64,000 bases of DNA from Bacillus sp. 2B10 (GCA_003946805.1 RPSH01000004.1:1-64000); one strand, 5' to 3'; positions 15,917-24,475 are shown, counted from the stretch's first letter. Translations and numbers: made by a program. The notes: generated by a model from the letters alone, not told the origin.

Positions 15917-16920
15917 GCGGTCTCCGTGAGAACAGGGGCGTCGGCGCGGATCAGGCCGGCGTCGATCAGATCGTGCCACAGCGCGTGGGGAATGGGCAGC
16001 GTGGCGAGCGTCACCGCCTGCGCCACTTCGGACGCATCGGCCATGCCGGGGATCACCGCCGACACCGCCGGGTGCGCCATGGGGAATTGCAGCGCCGCCG
16101 CCGCCATCGGCACGCCGTGGCGGGCACATAGCGCGGCGATCGCATCGACCCGCCGCGCGATGTCGGCCGGCGGCGTTTCGTAATTATAGCGCGCGTCCGG
16201 TCCGGTGCCGGAGGCGAGGATGCCCGAATTATACGGTCCGCCGACGATCACCGCGACCCCCAGCGCGGCACAGCGCGGCAGCAGCGTGTCGAGCGCCGCC
16301 TGTTCGAGCAGCGTATAGCGTCCGGCCAGCAGGATCGTGTCGAGTTCGACTTGGGTAAGCAGTTCCTCGCACACCGCGATCTCGTTGACGCCGATGCCGA
16401 TCGCCCCGACCGCGCCGGCGTCGCGCAGTTCGCGCATCGCCGGATAGCCGCCGTCGAGGAAGGTCGCCATCTGCGCCCGGTGGTCGGCGCCGTGCGTCAT
16501 CACGCCCAGGTCATGGGCGAGCAGCAGGTCGATCCGGTCGCGGCGCAGCCGACCGCGGCTGGCGTCGAACGACCGGAGAATGCCGTCGCGCGAATAGTCG
16601 AACGTGCTCTCGACCGGTTCGGGCGACACGAACCCCTGTCGCTCGACGGCAAGGTCGCGGTCGGGAACCGGGCGCAGGACGCGGCCGACCTTGGTCGAGA
16701 CGATCGCGCTGCCGCCGGGATCGAGATCGGCCAGCGCATCGCCCAGCCGCCGTTCGGACAGGCCGAAGCCGTAATGCGGGGCGGTGTCGAAGCGGCGGAT
16801 GCCCCGTTCCCATGCGGCGTCGATCGTCGCGCGGGCGGCATCATCGCCGACCGGCCGATACAGATTCCCGATCGCGGCCCCGCCAAAACCCAGTTCGGCG
16901 GGTGCCTGCCTATGCGTCAT
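15913..16920 (-). CDS. aldo/keto reductase, probable L-fucose (D-threo-aldose) 1-dehydrogenase
   Basis: 335 residues, first gene of the four-gene operon. The AKR tetrad is visible: Asp and Tyr in RRFDTAPHYGFGLSE, Lys in STKVGR, His in LLAHDLG. The start LGFGGAAIGNLYRPV matches the D-threo-aldose/L-fucose dehydrogenase branch, which oxidises the sugar to the 1,5-lactone with NAD(P). No lactonase, fuconate dehydratase or aldolase lies in the window, so the remaining steps must be encoded elsewhere or beyond the region seen. No operator is obvious in the 59 bases between it and the formaldehyde dehydrogenase gene. Confidence 0.8.
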   Translation of the reverse strand: MTHRQAPAELGFGGAAIGNLYRPVGDDAARATIDAAWERGIRRFDTAPHYGFGLSERRLGDALADLDPGGSAIVSTKVGRVLRPVPDRDLAVERQGFVSPEPVESTFDYSRDGILRSFDASRGRLRRDRIDLLLAHDLGVMTHGADHRAQMATFLDGGYPAMRELRDAGAVGAIGIGVNEIAVCEELLTQVELDTILLAGRYTLLEQAALDTLLPRCAALGVAVIVGGPYNSGILASGTGPDARYNYETPPADIARRVDAIAALCARHGVPMAAAALQFPMAHPAVSAVIPGMADASEVAQAVTLATLPIPHALWHDLIDAGLIRADAPVLTETA

Positions 16921-16979
16921 CGCCTATCCTCTCCCGGCGACTATTCGCGAAGAAATTTCACCTGTCAAAACCAAATTCG

Positions 16980-18089
16980 TCAATAGACGACGACCGAGCG
17001 AATACTCTCTCCGGCGTGCATCAGGTCGAACCCCTTGTTGATCTCCTCGAGGCTCAGCACATGGGTAATCATCGGGTCGATCTCGATCTTGCCGTTCATG
17101 TACCAGTCGACGATCTTCGGCACGTCCGTCCGCCCCTTCGCGCCGCCGAACGCGGTGCCGCGCCAGTTGCGCCCGGTGACGAGCTGGAACGGGCGGGTGG
17201 CGATCTCCTTGCCCGCTTCGGCGACGCCGATGATGATGCTGGTGCCCCAGCCGCGATGGCATGCCTCCAGCGCCTGTCGCATGACGTCGGTGTTGCCGGT
17301 GCAGTCGAACGTGTAGTCGGCGCCGCCATCGGTCAGCGCGACGAGATGCTGGACGAGGTCGCCGGCCACGTCCTTCGGGTTGACGAAGTGGGTCATGCCG
17401 AAGCGGCGGCCCCATTCCTCGCGATCGGGATTGACGTCGACGCCGACGATCATGTTCGCCCCGGCCATCCGCGCACCCTGCAGCACGTTCAGGCCGATGC
17501 CGCCCAGGCCGAACACGATGATGTTGTCGCCGACCTGCACTTTGGCGGTGTTGACCACCGCGCCGACCCCGGTGGTGACGCCGCAGCCGACATAGCAGCT
17601 GGTCCGGAACGGCGCGTCCTCACGGATCTTCGCGACGGCGATCTCGGGCAGGACGGTGAAGTTCGAGAAGGTCGAGCAGCCCATATAATGGAAAATCGGC
17701 TGGCCCTTATGGCTGAAGCGCGTGGTGCCGTCGGGCATCAGCCCCTTGCCCTGCGTCGCCCGGATCGCGGTACACAGGTTGGTCTTGCCCGACAGGCACG
17801 ACTTACACTGGCGGCATTCGGGGGTGTAGAGCGGGATGACGTGGTCGCCTACGCGCACGCTGGTCACGCCCGCACCGACTTCGCGGACGATGCCGGCGCC
17901 TTCATGGCCGAGGACCGAGGGGAATAGCCCCTCGCTGTCGAGGCCGTCGAGCGTATAGGCGTCGGTATGGCAGATGCCGGTCGCCATGATCTCGATCAGG
18001 ACTTCGCCCGGCTTGGGGCCTTCGAGGTCGAGTTCGACGATTTCGAGCGGGCGCTTCGCTTCGAATGCGACGGCGGCACGGGTCTTCAT
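16980..18089 (-). CDS. frmA: S-(hydroxymethyl)glutathione dehydrogenase / class III alcohol dehydrogenase
   Basis: 369 residues from the ATG at 18087-18089, with AAGGAG eight bases before it. Zinc-dependent medium-chain dehydrogenase: catalytic zinc ligands in GICHTDAYT and GHEGAG plus GCGVTTG; the structural zinc lobe is the four-Cys block [19 protein letters not shown] motif FGLGGIGLN. The wording throughout is that of class III ADH (FrmA/AdhC), which oxidises the glutathione adduct of formaldehyde and also reduces S-nitrosoglutathione. No S-formylglutathione hydrolase gene adjoins it. It is upstream of the fucose-type operon on the same strand but separated by a 59-base gap. Confidence 0.92.
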   Translation of the reverse strand: MKTRAAVAFEAKRPLEIVELDLEGPKPGEVLIEIMATGICHTDAYTLDGLDSEGLFPSVLGHEGAGIVREVGAGVTSVRVGDHVIPLYTPECRQCKSCLSGKTNLCTAIRATQGKGLMPDGTTRFSHKGQPIFHYMGCSTFSNFTVLPEIAVAKIREDAPFRTSCYVGCGVTTGVGAVVNTAKVQVGDNIIVFGLGGIGLNVLQGARMAGANMIVGVDVNPDREEWGRRFGMTHFVNPKDVAGDLVQHLVALTDGGADYTFDCTGNTDVMRQALEACHRGWGTSIIIGVAEAGKEIATRPFQLVTGRNWRGTAFGGAKGRTDVPKIVDWYMNGKIEIDPMITHVLSLEEINKGFDLMHAGESIRSVVVY

Positions 18090-18172
18090 GAGGGCATCTC
18101 CTTGATCGCGCCGGAGTAGCGGCGGCATGGCGGGCTCGGCAAGGGGCGTGCGATGGGCTAACAGGCGTGGCC

Positions 18173-18727
18173 ATGTCGTCGCGTATCTTTCTGTTCGCCC
18201 TGCTGCTGGTCCTGACGGGATGTGCCGGGGGGAATTATCGCCCGGTCAGCGACGATGCGGTCAGGATCGGCGCGCCGTACCGGGTGCGCGGCGTGACCTA
18301 TACGCCGGCCAGCGACCCCCGCTACGACATGCTGGGGCTGGCCAGTTGGTACGGCAGCGAATCGGGGCGGCGGACCGCCAATGGCGAACGCTTCCGGCCC
18401 GGCTGGGTCACCGCGGCCCACACCACGCTGCCGCTGCCGAGCTATGTCGAGGTGACCGCACTCGACACCGGGCGGCGCATTCTGGTGCGGGTCAACGATC
18501 GCGGGCCGTTCACCGGACGGGGCCGCATCCTCGACCTGTCGCAGGGGGCGGCGGAGGCGCTGGGTGCGCGCGGGCGCGGTGTGGTGCCGGTGCGCGTGCG
18601 GGTGGTGTCGCCCGGCGAGCGCGACCGGGCGCGGTTGCGCAAGGGCAGGGCGGCGCGCGAATTGCCGCCGGTCGACGAACGGACGCGGGCCAATTTGCGG
18701 GCGCAATTGCGCGCCAACGGGCTGTAG
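18173..18727 (+). CDS. rlpA: septal ring lytic transglycosylase RlpA-like lipoprotein
   Basis: 184 residues from the ATG at 18173 (a GTG lies two codons upstream). The N-terminus [20 protein letters not shown] has a lipobox LTGC, so it is a lipoprotein. The double-psi beta-barrel spans roughly residues 55-145, with [19 protein letters not shown], the conserved VRVNDRGPF and [15 protein letters not shown]. RlpA cleaves peptidoglycan strands lacking stem peptides at the division septum. The C-terminal SPOR domain found in many homologues is absent; the tail is short and Arg-rich. It is divergent from the formaldehyde dehydrogenase gene. Confidence 0.85.
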   Translation: MSSRIFLFALLLVLTGCAGGNYRPVSDDAVRIGAPYRVRGVTYTPASDPRYDMLGLASWYGSESGRRTANGERFRPGWVTAAHTTLPLPSYVEVTALDTGRRILVRVNDRGPFTGRGRILDLSQGAAEALGARGRGVVPVRVRVVSPGERDRARLRKGRAARELPPVDERTRANLRAQLRANGL

Positions 18728-18735
18728 CAAGGGGT

Positions 18736-18824
18736 CAAAGTTCACGAAGTTCACACTAGTGGCGACGTTGCGTACGACGACCCGTGTGGCCGCAGCCTCG
18801 CCCAAAGTTCACGAAGTTCACACT
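18736..18824. repeat. two direct repeats AAAGTTCACGAAGTTCACAC, 67 bp apart
   Basis: A 22-base direct repeat at 18736-18757 and 18803-18824 (identical across the shared core). Each copy itself contains GTTCAC twice, separated by GAA. It sits immediately after rlpA in a 231-base gene-free gap. Spacing and copy number are wrong for CRISPR. Confidence 0.75.
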
Positions 18825-18958
18825 CGTGACGATCGCGCGCACGACGACCATTGCCGGTGGGGCCATTGCGAGGAGGGATTTCGCCATGTCAAAGAGCGGG
18901 CGGACGGAGCGGACCGCGTCGGCGATCGTGGCGAACGGGTATGCTGTAGGAAAGCGGT

Positions 18959-19546
18959 TTATCTGGCCGCTGCCTTGGGTTGCATCTCCGCCAGGCGCTG
19001 GTCCTGTACCGCCAGCACCGGCACGCCGAGCGCGGTGCGCAGGGCGTCGGGGATGAGCACGCGATCATAGGGCTCGCGCGTCAGTTCCCGGTTCTCCGGT
19101 GCCCGCCACTGGGTGCCGTAGATCTGCTTCTGCCCGATGGCTTGCAGATACCGGTCGAGCGTCGCGGCGGCGATCCAGCTGGCGTCCTTCTTGCCCCGCG
19201 CCGTTGCGGCGACGGCCAGCGTATGGGCGAGCAGATAATCCTCGGGCTTTTCGCCGTGCTGGAAAACGAACGCGGCGGCATAATAATCCTCCGCCGTGGC
19301 GAGCTTGCCCTGGTCGAGCAGGGCGCGGGTGCGTTCGCGGCGGGCGGTGTCGTCGGCCCACATCTTGCGGACGAACGTCATGTCCTTGAACCATTCGGGT
19401 TTGACGTTCTCGCGGATCGCCTGATCCTCGGCGAACATCTTTGCCATTTCGGGATTGTCGGAAAGCGGGGCGGGCGGTTTCGGCTGCGCCGTAACGGGCG
19501 ACGCCGCGAGCAACAGGGCGGACAGGGCGATCGTCAGGTGGCGCAT
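18959..19546 (-). CDS. secreted protein of unknown function (DUF6624-like)
   Basis: 195 residues with a signal peptide (MRHLTIALSALLLAASPVTAQ). The mature part contains AAFVFQHGEKPEDYLLAH and the later YLQAIGQKQIYGTQW; the QH pair and YGTQ block resemble what I recall of DUF6624 proteins. No catalytic motif is evident, and the function of the family is unknown. It is downstream of rpsD on the same strand but separated by a strong terminator, so it probably has its own promoter in the 65 bases upstream. Confidence 0.7.
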   Translation of the reverse strand: MRHLTIALSALLLAASPVTAQPKPPAPLSDNPEMAKMFAEDQAIRENVKPEWFKDMTFVRKMWADDTARRERTRALLDQGKLATAEDYYAAAFVFQHGEKPEDYLLAHTLAVAATARGKKDASWIAAATLDRYLQAIGQKQIYGTQWRAPENRELTREPYDRVLIPDALRTALGVPVLAVQDQRLAEMQPKAAAR

Positions 19547-19610
19547 GGGACCTCACCGGCTGGGAGGTGGCACCGTGTCGCAGGATCAGGCGCGGGTAAA
19601 GTGGATACGA

Positions 19611-19641
19611 AAAGGGCGGCCTCCTTGCGGGGCCGCCCTTT
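19611..19641 (-). terminator. Rho-independent terminator after rpsD
   Basis: Perfect 11-bp stem AAAGGGCGGCC / GGCCGCCCTTT with a 9-base loop; on the minus strand it continues into a TTTT run. It lies about 120 bases after the rpsD stop and just before the secreted-protein gene. Confidence 0.75.
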
Positions 19642-19654
19642 CGTTTCTGCCAGC

Positions 19655-19675
19655 GCCATGGGCAAAGCCCATGGC
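19655..19675. repeat. hairpin GCCATGGGC-AAA-GCCCATGGC (second copy)
   Basis: Identical 21-mer to the hairpin at 1146-1166, again followed by GTCGG and again 3' of a minus-strand gene (rpsD). Between it and rpsD is a further structured stretch (GGTCCAGCTTTGCTGGACC). Confidence 0.7.
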
Positions 19676-19760
19676 GTCGGTCGGGGCCTTGGCCCCGCCG
19701 GCCGCTCGCGCCGAGGATGCGCCTCGGTCCAGCTTTGCTGGACCATGGCTCGGCGCGAGA

Positions 19761-20372
19761 TCAGCGCGAGTAGAATTCCACGACCAGGTTCGGTTCCATC
19801 TTCACCGGATAGGGCACTTCGTCCAGCGTCGGGACGCGGGTGAAGGTGACCTTGGTGCCTTCGGCGCCGATATATTCCGGCACGTCGCGCTCGGCGAGGG
19901 TCTGTGCTTCCAGGACCAGCGCCATTTCCTGCGCCTTGCTGCCCAGCGAAATCTCGTCGCCGACATAGCAGCGACGCGACGCGATGTTGCACTTCACGCC
20001 GTTGACGCGGACATGGCCGTGGCTGACCAGCTGGCGCGCGGCGAACACGGTCGGCGCGAACTTGGCGCGGTACACGATCATGTCGAGGCGCTGTTCGAGC
20101 AGGCCGATCAGGTTCTGGCCGGTATCGCCCTTCATGCGCGACGCTTCTTCGTAGGTGCGCTTGAACTGCTTCTCGGTGACGTCGCCGTAATAGCCCTTCA
20201 GCTTCTGCTTCGCGCGCAGTTGGATGCCGAAGTCCGACATCTTGCCCTTGCGGCGCTGACCGTGCTGGCCGGGGCCGTATTCACGCTTGTTGACCGGGCT
20301 CTTGGGGCGACCCCAGATATTCTCGCCAAGGCGGCGATCGAGCTTGTACTTGGCGCTGGAGCGCTTCGACAT
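19761..20372 (-). CDS. rpsD: 30S ribosomal protein S4
   Basis: 203 residues from the ATG at 20370-20372, the usual length for alphaproteobacterial S4. The start [20 protein letters not shown], the [15 protein letters not shown] block and the S4 RNA-binding domain ([12 protein letters not shown]...[13 protein letters not shown]) are diagnostic. It binds 16S rRNA early in 30S assembly and can repress translation of its own message in other bacteria. It stands alone with about 200 bases of upstream DNA that probably holds its promoter. Confidence 0.97.
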   Translation of the reverse strand: MSKRSSAKYKLDRRLGENIWGRPKSPVNKREYGPGQHGQRRKGKMSDFGIQLRAKQKLKGYYGDVTEKQFKRTYEEASRMKGDTGQNLIGLLEQRLDMIVYRAKFAPTVFAARQLVSHGHVRVNGVKCNIASRRCYVGDEISLGSKAQEMALVLEAQTLAERDVPEYIGAEGTKVTFTRVPTLDEVPYPVKMEPNLVVEFYSR

Positions 20373-20572
20373 GGGTATTTCCAATGCAATTGCAGTAACG
20401 TTTGACCATCCGGACGGACGATCGCGGCTCCCGGTCTTCGCCTCCGACCTTTCGGCCAGGGCCACCGCTTCACCGGGAATGCGGGGCCGAATTGCGAAGC
20501 GGCGCGGTTAGCCGGGTGCGCCCGCGGAGTCAAGCTGGACAAGGGCGGGCGCAGGCGGCACAGGCGGCGGCC

Positions 20573-20878
20573 ATGACGATCCTGCCCGGCCCCGACTGCA
20601 CCACCATGACCGAAGTCCGCGCCGGCGTGGACCAGGTCGACCGCGAACTGGTGGCGCTGCTGGCGCGCCGGTTCGCCTATATGGATGCCGCCGCGCGGAT
20701 CAAGCCGGGGCGCGAGGCGGTGCGCGACGAGGCGCGCAAGGCCGAGGTGATCGCCAATGCACGGGCGGCGGCGGTGGCGGCCGGGGTGCCCGAGGGGGTG
20801 GTGGCAGAGTTGTGGGAGCGGCTGGTCGAGGCGTCGATCGGGTACGAGCTGGCGCGGTTCGACGCTACGCGGGGGTGA
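20573..20878 (+). CDS. chorismate mutase (AroQ/PchB type)
   Basis: 101 residues, all-helical AroQ fold. The N-terminal GPDCTTMTEVRAGVDQVDRE lines up with PchB-like proteins, keeping the extra leading segment before the first helix, which supports the ATG at 20573. Conserved basic residues are in ALLARRF and AAARIK. It converts chorismate to prephenate (Tyr/Phe route); some close relatives are isochorismate-pyruvate lyases, but no siderophore genes lie nearby. It is divergent from rpsD and convergent with the small secreted gene, with 7 bases between stops. Confidence 0.8.
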   Translation: MTILPGPDCTTMTEVRAGVDQVDRELVALLARRFAYMDAAARIKPGREAVRDEARKAEVIANARAAAVAAGVPEGVVAELWERLVEASIGYELARFDATRG

Positions 20879-20885
20879 CGCAGGA

Positions 20886-21134
20886 TCAGCGCGGCGGCTC
20901 CGACGCCTGCATCGACGCGCGCGCTTCGGCATCGACATCATCCTGATCCAGCCGCTGCTGGAGACGGGCCGTTTCCGTATTCCATTGCTCCGCGGTCTTG
21001 CAGATCTTCGGCCGGGTGACGCGCGTGCCGAGATCGGGGGCTTCGCGACAAATCTTGCGGGGCGGTTTCGGCTTCGGGGTCGGTACGGCCGAGGGAGTCT
21101 GAAGGGCGGCGACGACGGACAGGACGGTGAACAC
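20886..21134 (-). CDS. small probable secreted protein with paired KIC motifs
   Basis: About 82 residues if started at the GTG at 21132-21134. The N-terminus is hydrophobic (FTVLSVVAALQ), then a Pro/Lys-rich stretch and two Cys in KICREAPDLGTRV and RPKICKTAEQW; I recall this KIC...KIC arrangement in small uncharacterised sphingomonad proteins. GGAG lies immediately before the GTG, which is close for a ribosome site, so a CTG ten bases after GGAGG is an alternative start. It lies 23 bases after the TrmJ stop and probably belongs to the same transcript. Function unknown. Confidence 0.55.
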   Translation of the reverse strand: MFTVLSVVAALQTPSAVPTPKPKPPRKICREAPDLGTRVTRPKICKTAEQWNTETARLQQRLDQDDVDAEARASMQASEPPR

Positions 21135-21157
21135 CTCCGATAGGATCGGATACGATG

Positions 21158-22216
21158 TTATCTTCGCCGCTTCGCGCCGTCCAGCGCCGACAGCACGCCG
21201 CGCATCGTCCGCACCTCCTGCGACGTCCAGCCGGCCTTGGTCAGCAGCGTGCGCAGCGTCCGCCGCGACGTCGCGGCGCGTTCGGGCGGGAAGAAGAAGC
21301 GCGCCGCCTCCAGCATGTCGTCCAACTGGCCGATCATGCCCTCCAGTTCCTCGTGCGGGGCCGGCTGGCCGAGGTCGACGACCGGCGGGCTGGCAAGGCC
21401 TTCGCCCTTCGACCATTCATAGGCGACGAGGATGACTGCCTGCGCAAGGTTGAGCGACCCGAACTCGGGGTTGATCGGCACGGTCAGGATCGTGCGGGCG
21501 AGCGCCACGTCGTCGGTTTCGAGGCCCGAGCGTTCCGGGCCGAACAGGATCGCCGAGCGGCCGGGTTCGGCGCGGATCGCCTGCGCAGCGGCTTCGGGGG
21601 TGACGACCGGCTTGGTGATGCCGCGCTTGCGGACGGTGGTCGCATAGACGTGCGCGCAGTCAGCGACCGCCTCCGCCACGGTGTCGTAGACGGTTGCATC
21701 GCGCAACACCTGGTCGGCGCCGCTGGCGGCCGGGCCGGCTTCCGGATTGGGCCAGCCGTCGCGCGGGGCGACGAGGCGCATTTCGACCAGGCCGAAGTTC
21801 AGCATGGCGCGGGCGGCCTTGCCGATATTCTGGCCCAGTTGCGGGCGGACGAGGACGATGACGGGTGGTTTGGCCGCTATTGTTTCCTCCCCACCGTTTG
21901 TCCTGAGTAGAGGCTGAGCCTGTCGAAGACTCGTATCGAAGGACTTGCGGGCAAGCGCGCTGACCGTTGCCCAATCGGCACCGATCAGCGCCTTCTTCTT
22001 CGCGCGCGACCAGCCTTTCAGACGGGTTTCGGCGGCGACTGCTTCCTCACGCGTGGGAAAGTTCTCGCTCCAGACCAGTTGGACAGGAAGGCGGCTGGCG
22101 GTGAAGCCCGGAAATTCGCCGGACTGGTGCTGTGCGATCCGCCGTTCCAGATCGTCCGTATGCCCGACATAATATTTTCCGTCGGCGCAATGGAGCATGT
22201 ACGTGGCGAAACTCAT
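21158..22216 (-). CDS. trmJ: GIY-YIG nuclease domain fused in frame to tRNA/rRNA methyltransferase TrmJ
   Basis: 352 residues in one open frame. Residues 1-90 are a GIY-YIG domain (TYMLHCADGKYYVGHTDDLERR, later EEAVAAETRLKGWSRAKKKALI), normally a separate ~95-residue gene. Residues about 112-352 are a SPOUT methyltransferase of the TrmJ type (VIVLVRPQLGQNIGKAARAM; NFGLVEMRLVAPRDGW; LFGPERSGLETDD; SLNLAQAV), which 2'-O-methylates tRNA position 32 in characterised members. The linker (about 93-110) is encoded by a dispersed repeat. No ATG, GTG or TTG lies between the domains in this frame; a strong Shine-Dalgarno instead precedes ATA at 21878-21880. Either the fusion is real or TrmJ starts at ATA. 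Confidence 0.85.
   Translation of the reverse strand: MSFATYMLHCADGKYYVGHTDDLERRIAQHQSGEFPGFTASRLPVQLVWSENFPTREEAVAAETRLKGWSRAKKKALIGADWATVSALARKSFDTSLRQAQPLLRTNGGEETIAAKPPVIVLVRPQLGQNIGKAARAMLNFGLVEMRLVAPRDGWPNPEAGPAASGADQVLRDATVYDTVAEAVADCAHVYATTVRKRGITKPVVTPEAAAQAIRAEPGRSAILFGPERSGLETDDVALARTILTVPINPEFGSLNLAQAVILVAYEWSKGEGLASPPVVDLGQPAPHEELEGMIGQLDDMLEAARFFFPPERAATSRRTLRTLLTKAGWTSQEVRTMRGVLSALDGAKRRR
21886..21892 (-). promoter_or_regulatory. orphan Shine-Dalgarno before an ATA codon at the TrmJ domain
   Basis: On the minus strand GGGGAGG is followed by AAACA and then ATAGCGGCC; the spacing is ideal for the ATA at 21878-21880, which is where TrmJ proteins normally begin. This looks like the ancestral trmJ start with ATG changed to ATA. 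Confidence 0.6.
21899..21943. repeat. dispersed repeat forming the GIY-YIG/TrmJ linker
   Basis: Contains CCTGAGTAG, GCTGAGCCTGTCGAAGAC and CGTATCGAAGGAC. The same family recurs at 22220-22456, 34623-34736 and 56083-56136. Here it is translated in frame as linker residues (FDTSLRQAQPLL). Confidence 0.8.
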
Positions 22217-22219
22217 GGC

Positions 22220-22456
22220 GGTCCTTCGATACGCGTCTTCGACTTCGCTCAGCCGCTACTCAGGACGAACGGTGGCGGGAAAGCCCATGTCCTACTGCTT
22301 GAACCTATCGGGGGAAAGTGGGCTGAACGCCGATAGGAATCCGCTCGTGCTGAGTAGGGGCTGAGCTTGTCGAAGACCCGTATCGAAACACTGACCGCCA
22401 ACGGTCCTTCGATACGCCATTTCGACCTCGCTCCATGGCTATTCAGGACGAACGGG
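22220..22456. repeat. two to three copies of the CTGAGTAG/CGTATCGAAGG repeat
   Basis: One copy at about 22220-22275 and a paired inverted copy at about 22341-22456 (CGTGCTGAGTAG ... GGCTATTCAGGACGAACGG). They fill the 276-base gap between the GIY-YIG start and nrdR; no gene is present there. Confidence 0.75.
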
Positions 22457-22492
22457 TGGTGAGGATACGGTGCGTCGGGGGTGGGGCGAACC

Positions 22493-22954
22493 TTACCCCT
22501 TCGCCGCATCCCCCACAGTGCCGGCAAATTCCTCGAAATCCTTCGCCTCGCGGAAGTCCTTGTAGACGCTGGCGAAGCGGATGTACGCGACGGGGTCCAG
22601 CCCTTGCAGCCCTTCCATCACCAGCTCGCCGATGCGGCCGGAGGGGACTTCGCTCTCGCCCGACGTTTCGAGCTGGCGCTGGATGCCCGATACCAGCCGT
22701 TCGACCTGCGCCGGCGTGATCGGGCGCTTGCGGCAGGCGGTGGCGACCGAGCGGAGCAGCTTGTCGCGGTCGAACGCCTGGCGGCGGTCGCCGGACTTCA
22801 CGACGGTCAGGTCGCGCAGCTGGATGCGTTCGAAGGTGGTGAAGCGCGCGCCGCAGCCCGAACATTGCCGGCGGCGGCGGATCGCGGCGCCATCGTCGCT
22901 GGGGCGGCTGTCCTTTACCTGACTGTCTTCATGGGCACAAAAGGGACAGCGCAC
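22493..22954 (-). CDS. nrdR: transcriptional repressor NrdR
   Basis: 153 residues from the GTG at 22952-22954 (reads [17 protein letters not shown]). The N-terminal zinc ribbon has C3, C6, C31 and C34 (CPFC and CSGC); the ATP-cone follows from about residue 48 ([20 protein letters not shown]). NrdR senses ATP/dATP and represses ribonucleotide reductase genes at NrdR boxes. It follows glyA and a 50-residue membrane protein on the same strand, an order typical of alphaproteobacteria. The GTG choice is forced by the conserved N-terminus. Confidence 0.93.
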   Translation of the reverse strand: MRCPFCAHEDSQVKDSRPSDDGAAIRRRRQCSGCGARFTTFERIQLRDLTVVKSGDRRQAFDRDKLLRSVATACRKRPITPAQVERLVSGIQRQLETSGESEVPSGRIGELVMEGLQGLDPVAYIRFASVYKDFREAKDFEEFAGTVGDAAKG

Positions 22955-23013
22955 GTGAAATTCCCGTTGGACCCGCCGCTCCGCCACATCGGCGGAGCGG
23001 CCGGCGTGTCGCG

Positions 23014-23166
23014 TCAGTAGCGCGGCTGCTTCTTCGACTTGTAATATGCATAACCCGCACCGGCGGCCGCGCCGATCAGCGGGCCGACGAACGGTACCGG
23101 AATGGCGACGACCGCGCCCAGCGCGCCCCATTTCGCCATGCTCTTGCCAAGCGACTTGTCCTGCAT
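23014..23166 (-). CDS. 50-residue glycine-rich membrane protein
   Basis: Starts at the ATG at 23164-23166; AGGAG lies nine bases upstream and overlaps the glyA stop, so it is translated right after glyA. The N-terminus is charged ([14 protein letters not shown]), then one hydrophobic helix or hairpin with small-residue spacing ([20 protein letters not shown]), and a basic tail ([10 protein letters not shown]). The Gly/Ala spacing resembles glycine-zipper proteins. Function unknown. The strong ribosome site and membrane topology make it a credible gene despite its size. Confidence 0.7.
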   Translation of the reverse strand: MQDKSLGKSMAKWGALGAVVAIPVPFVGPLIGAAAGAGYAYYKSKKQPRY

Positions 23167-23179
23167 CTTGCCTAACTCC

Positions 23180-24475
23180 TTACAGACCCGGATAGATCGG
23201 GAACCGCTCGCACAGCGCCCGAACCCGTGCCTTAACGTCCGCCTCGACGCTCGGGTCCCCGGCTTCGCCCTTTGCACGCAGGCCATCGAGGACATCGGCG
23301 ACCATGTGGCCGATCTCGGCGAACTCGGTGGTGCCGAAACCGCGGGTGGTGCCCGCCGGGCTGCCGACGCGGATGCCGCTGGTCTTGACCGGGGGCAGCG
23401 GGTCGAACGGAATACCGTTCTTGTTGCAGGTGATCGCGGCGCGTTCCAGCGCCTCGTCGGCATCCTTGCCGGTGACGCCCAGCGGCGTCAGGTCGATCAG
23501 CGCGAGATGGGTGTCGGTGCCGCCGGCGACGACGTCCGCGCCGCGACCTTTAAGCGTCGCGGCCAGCACCTGCGCATTCTCGACGACGGCGCGGATATAG
23601 TCCTTGAACTCGGGACGCAGCGCTTCGCCGAACGCGACCGCCTTGGCTGCGATCACGTGCATCAGCGGACCGCCCTGCAGCCCCGGGAACACCGCCGAGT
23701 TGATCTTCTTGGCGATCGCCTCGTCATCGGTCAGCACCATGCCGCCGCGCGGACCGCGCAGCGTCTTGTGCGTGGTGGTGGTGACGACATGGGCGTGGCC
23801 GAACGGGGTCGGGTGCAGGCCCGCCGCGACGATGCCGGCGAAATGCGCCATGTCGACCATGAACTTCGCGCCGACCTCATCGGCGATCGCGCGGAACTTC
23901 GCGAAGTCGATCTGGCGCGGATAGGCCGAACCGCCGGCGATGATGAGCGTCGGCTTGTGTTCCTTCGCCAGCGCCTCGACCGCGTCATAGTCGATCAGGT
24001 GGGTTTCGCGGTCGACGCCGTACTGCACCGCGTTGAACCACTTGCCCGACATCGCCGCCCTGGCGCCGTGGGTCAGGTGGCCGCCGGCATCGAGGCTCAT
24101 GCCCATGATCGTGTCGCCGGGCTTCGTCAGCGCCAGCATCACCGCGCCGTTCGCCTGCGCGCCCGAATGCGGCTGGACGTTGACGAAGCCGCAGCCGAAC
24201 AGTGCCTTGGCACGGTCGATCGCCAACTGCTCGACCTCGTCCGAGGGGTGGCAGCCCTGATAGTAGCGCTTGCCGGGATAGCCCTCGGCATATTTGTTGG
24301 TGAATACGCTGCCCTGCGCCTCCAGCACCGCCTTCGACACGATGTTTTCCGACGCGATCAGCTCGATCTGGTAGCGCTCGCGCTCCAGTTCGTGGGCGAC
24401 GCCGGCGAACACGGCGGGATCGGCATCGGCGAGGCTGGTTTCGAAGAAACCGTCGGGGCGGAACTGGTCGATCAT
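23180..24475 (-). CDS. glyA: serine hydroxymethyltransferase
   Basis: 431 residues from the ATG at 24473-24475. PLP-dependent fold type I. Substrate and cofactor blocks are all present: [45 protein letters not shown], and the PLP-binding Lys in [14 protein letters not shown]. It makes glycine and 5,10-methylene-THF from serine. It lies 235 bases downstream of rpiB, with no gene in that gap, and precedes the 50-residue protein and nrdR on the same strand; glyA-nrdR adjacency is common in this class. Confidence 0.97.
   Translation of the reverse strand: MIDQFRPDGFFETSLADADPAVFAGVAHELERERYQIELIASENIVSKAVLEAQGSVFTNKYAEGYPGKRYYQGCHPSDEVEQLAIDRAKALFGCGFVNVQPHSGAQANGAVMLALTKPGDTIMGMSLDAGGHLTHGARAAMSGKWFNAVQYGVDRETHLIDYDAVEALAKEHKPTLIIAGGSAYPRQIDFAKFRAIADEVGAKFMVDMAHFAGIVAAGLHPTPFGHAHVVTTTTHKTLRGPRGGMVLTDDEAIAKKINSAVFPGLQGGPLMHVIAAKAVAFGEALRPEFKDYIRAVVENAQVLAATLKGRGADVVAGGTDTHLALIDLTPLGVTGKDADEALERAAITCNKNGIPFDPLPPVKTSGIRVGSPAGTTRGFGTTEFAEIGHMVADVLDGLRAKGEAGDPSVEADVKARVRALCERFPIYPGL

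Noticed and set aside
13549-16920. L-rhamnose pathway assignment for the four-gene operon
   Set aside because: The mutarotase family alone would allow it, but the FucP-like permease and L-fucose-dehydrogenase-type AKR fit fucose better; kept as an alternative.
18736-18824. Possible CRISPR array
   Set aside because: Only two repeat units, no third copy and no cas genes.
18886-19056. Plus-strand frame with an excellent ribosome site (GAGGAGGG) and start MSKSGRTERTASAIVANGYA
   Set aside because: After about 24 residues it runs antisense through the secreted-protein gene and becomes Pro/Arg-rich; it may be the remnant of a lost gene but is not supportable as one.
20886-21416. 176-residue frame starting MVEGRRPCQPAGRR
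   Set aside because: Its N-terminal half is a shadow of TrmJ; only the last 82 codons look like a real small gene.
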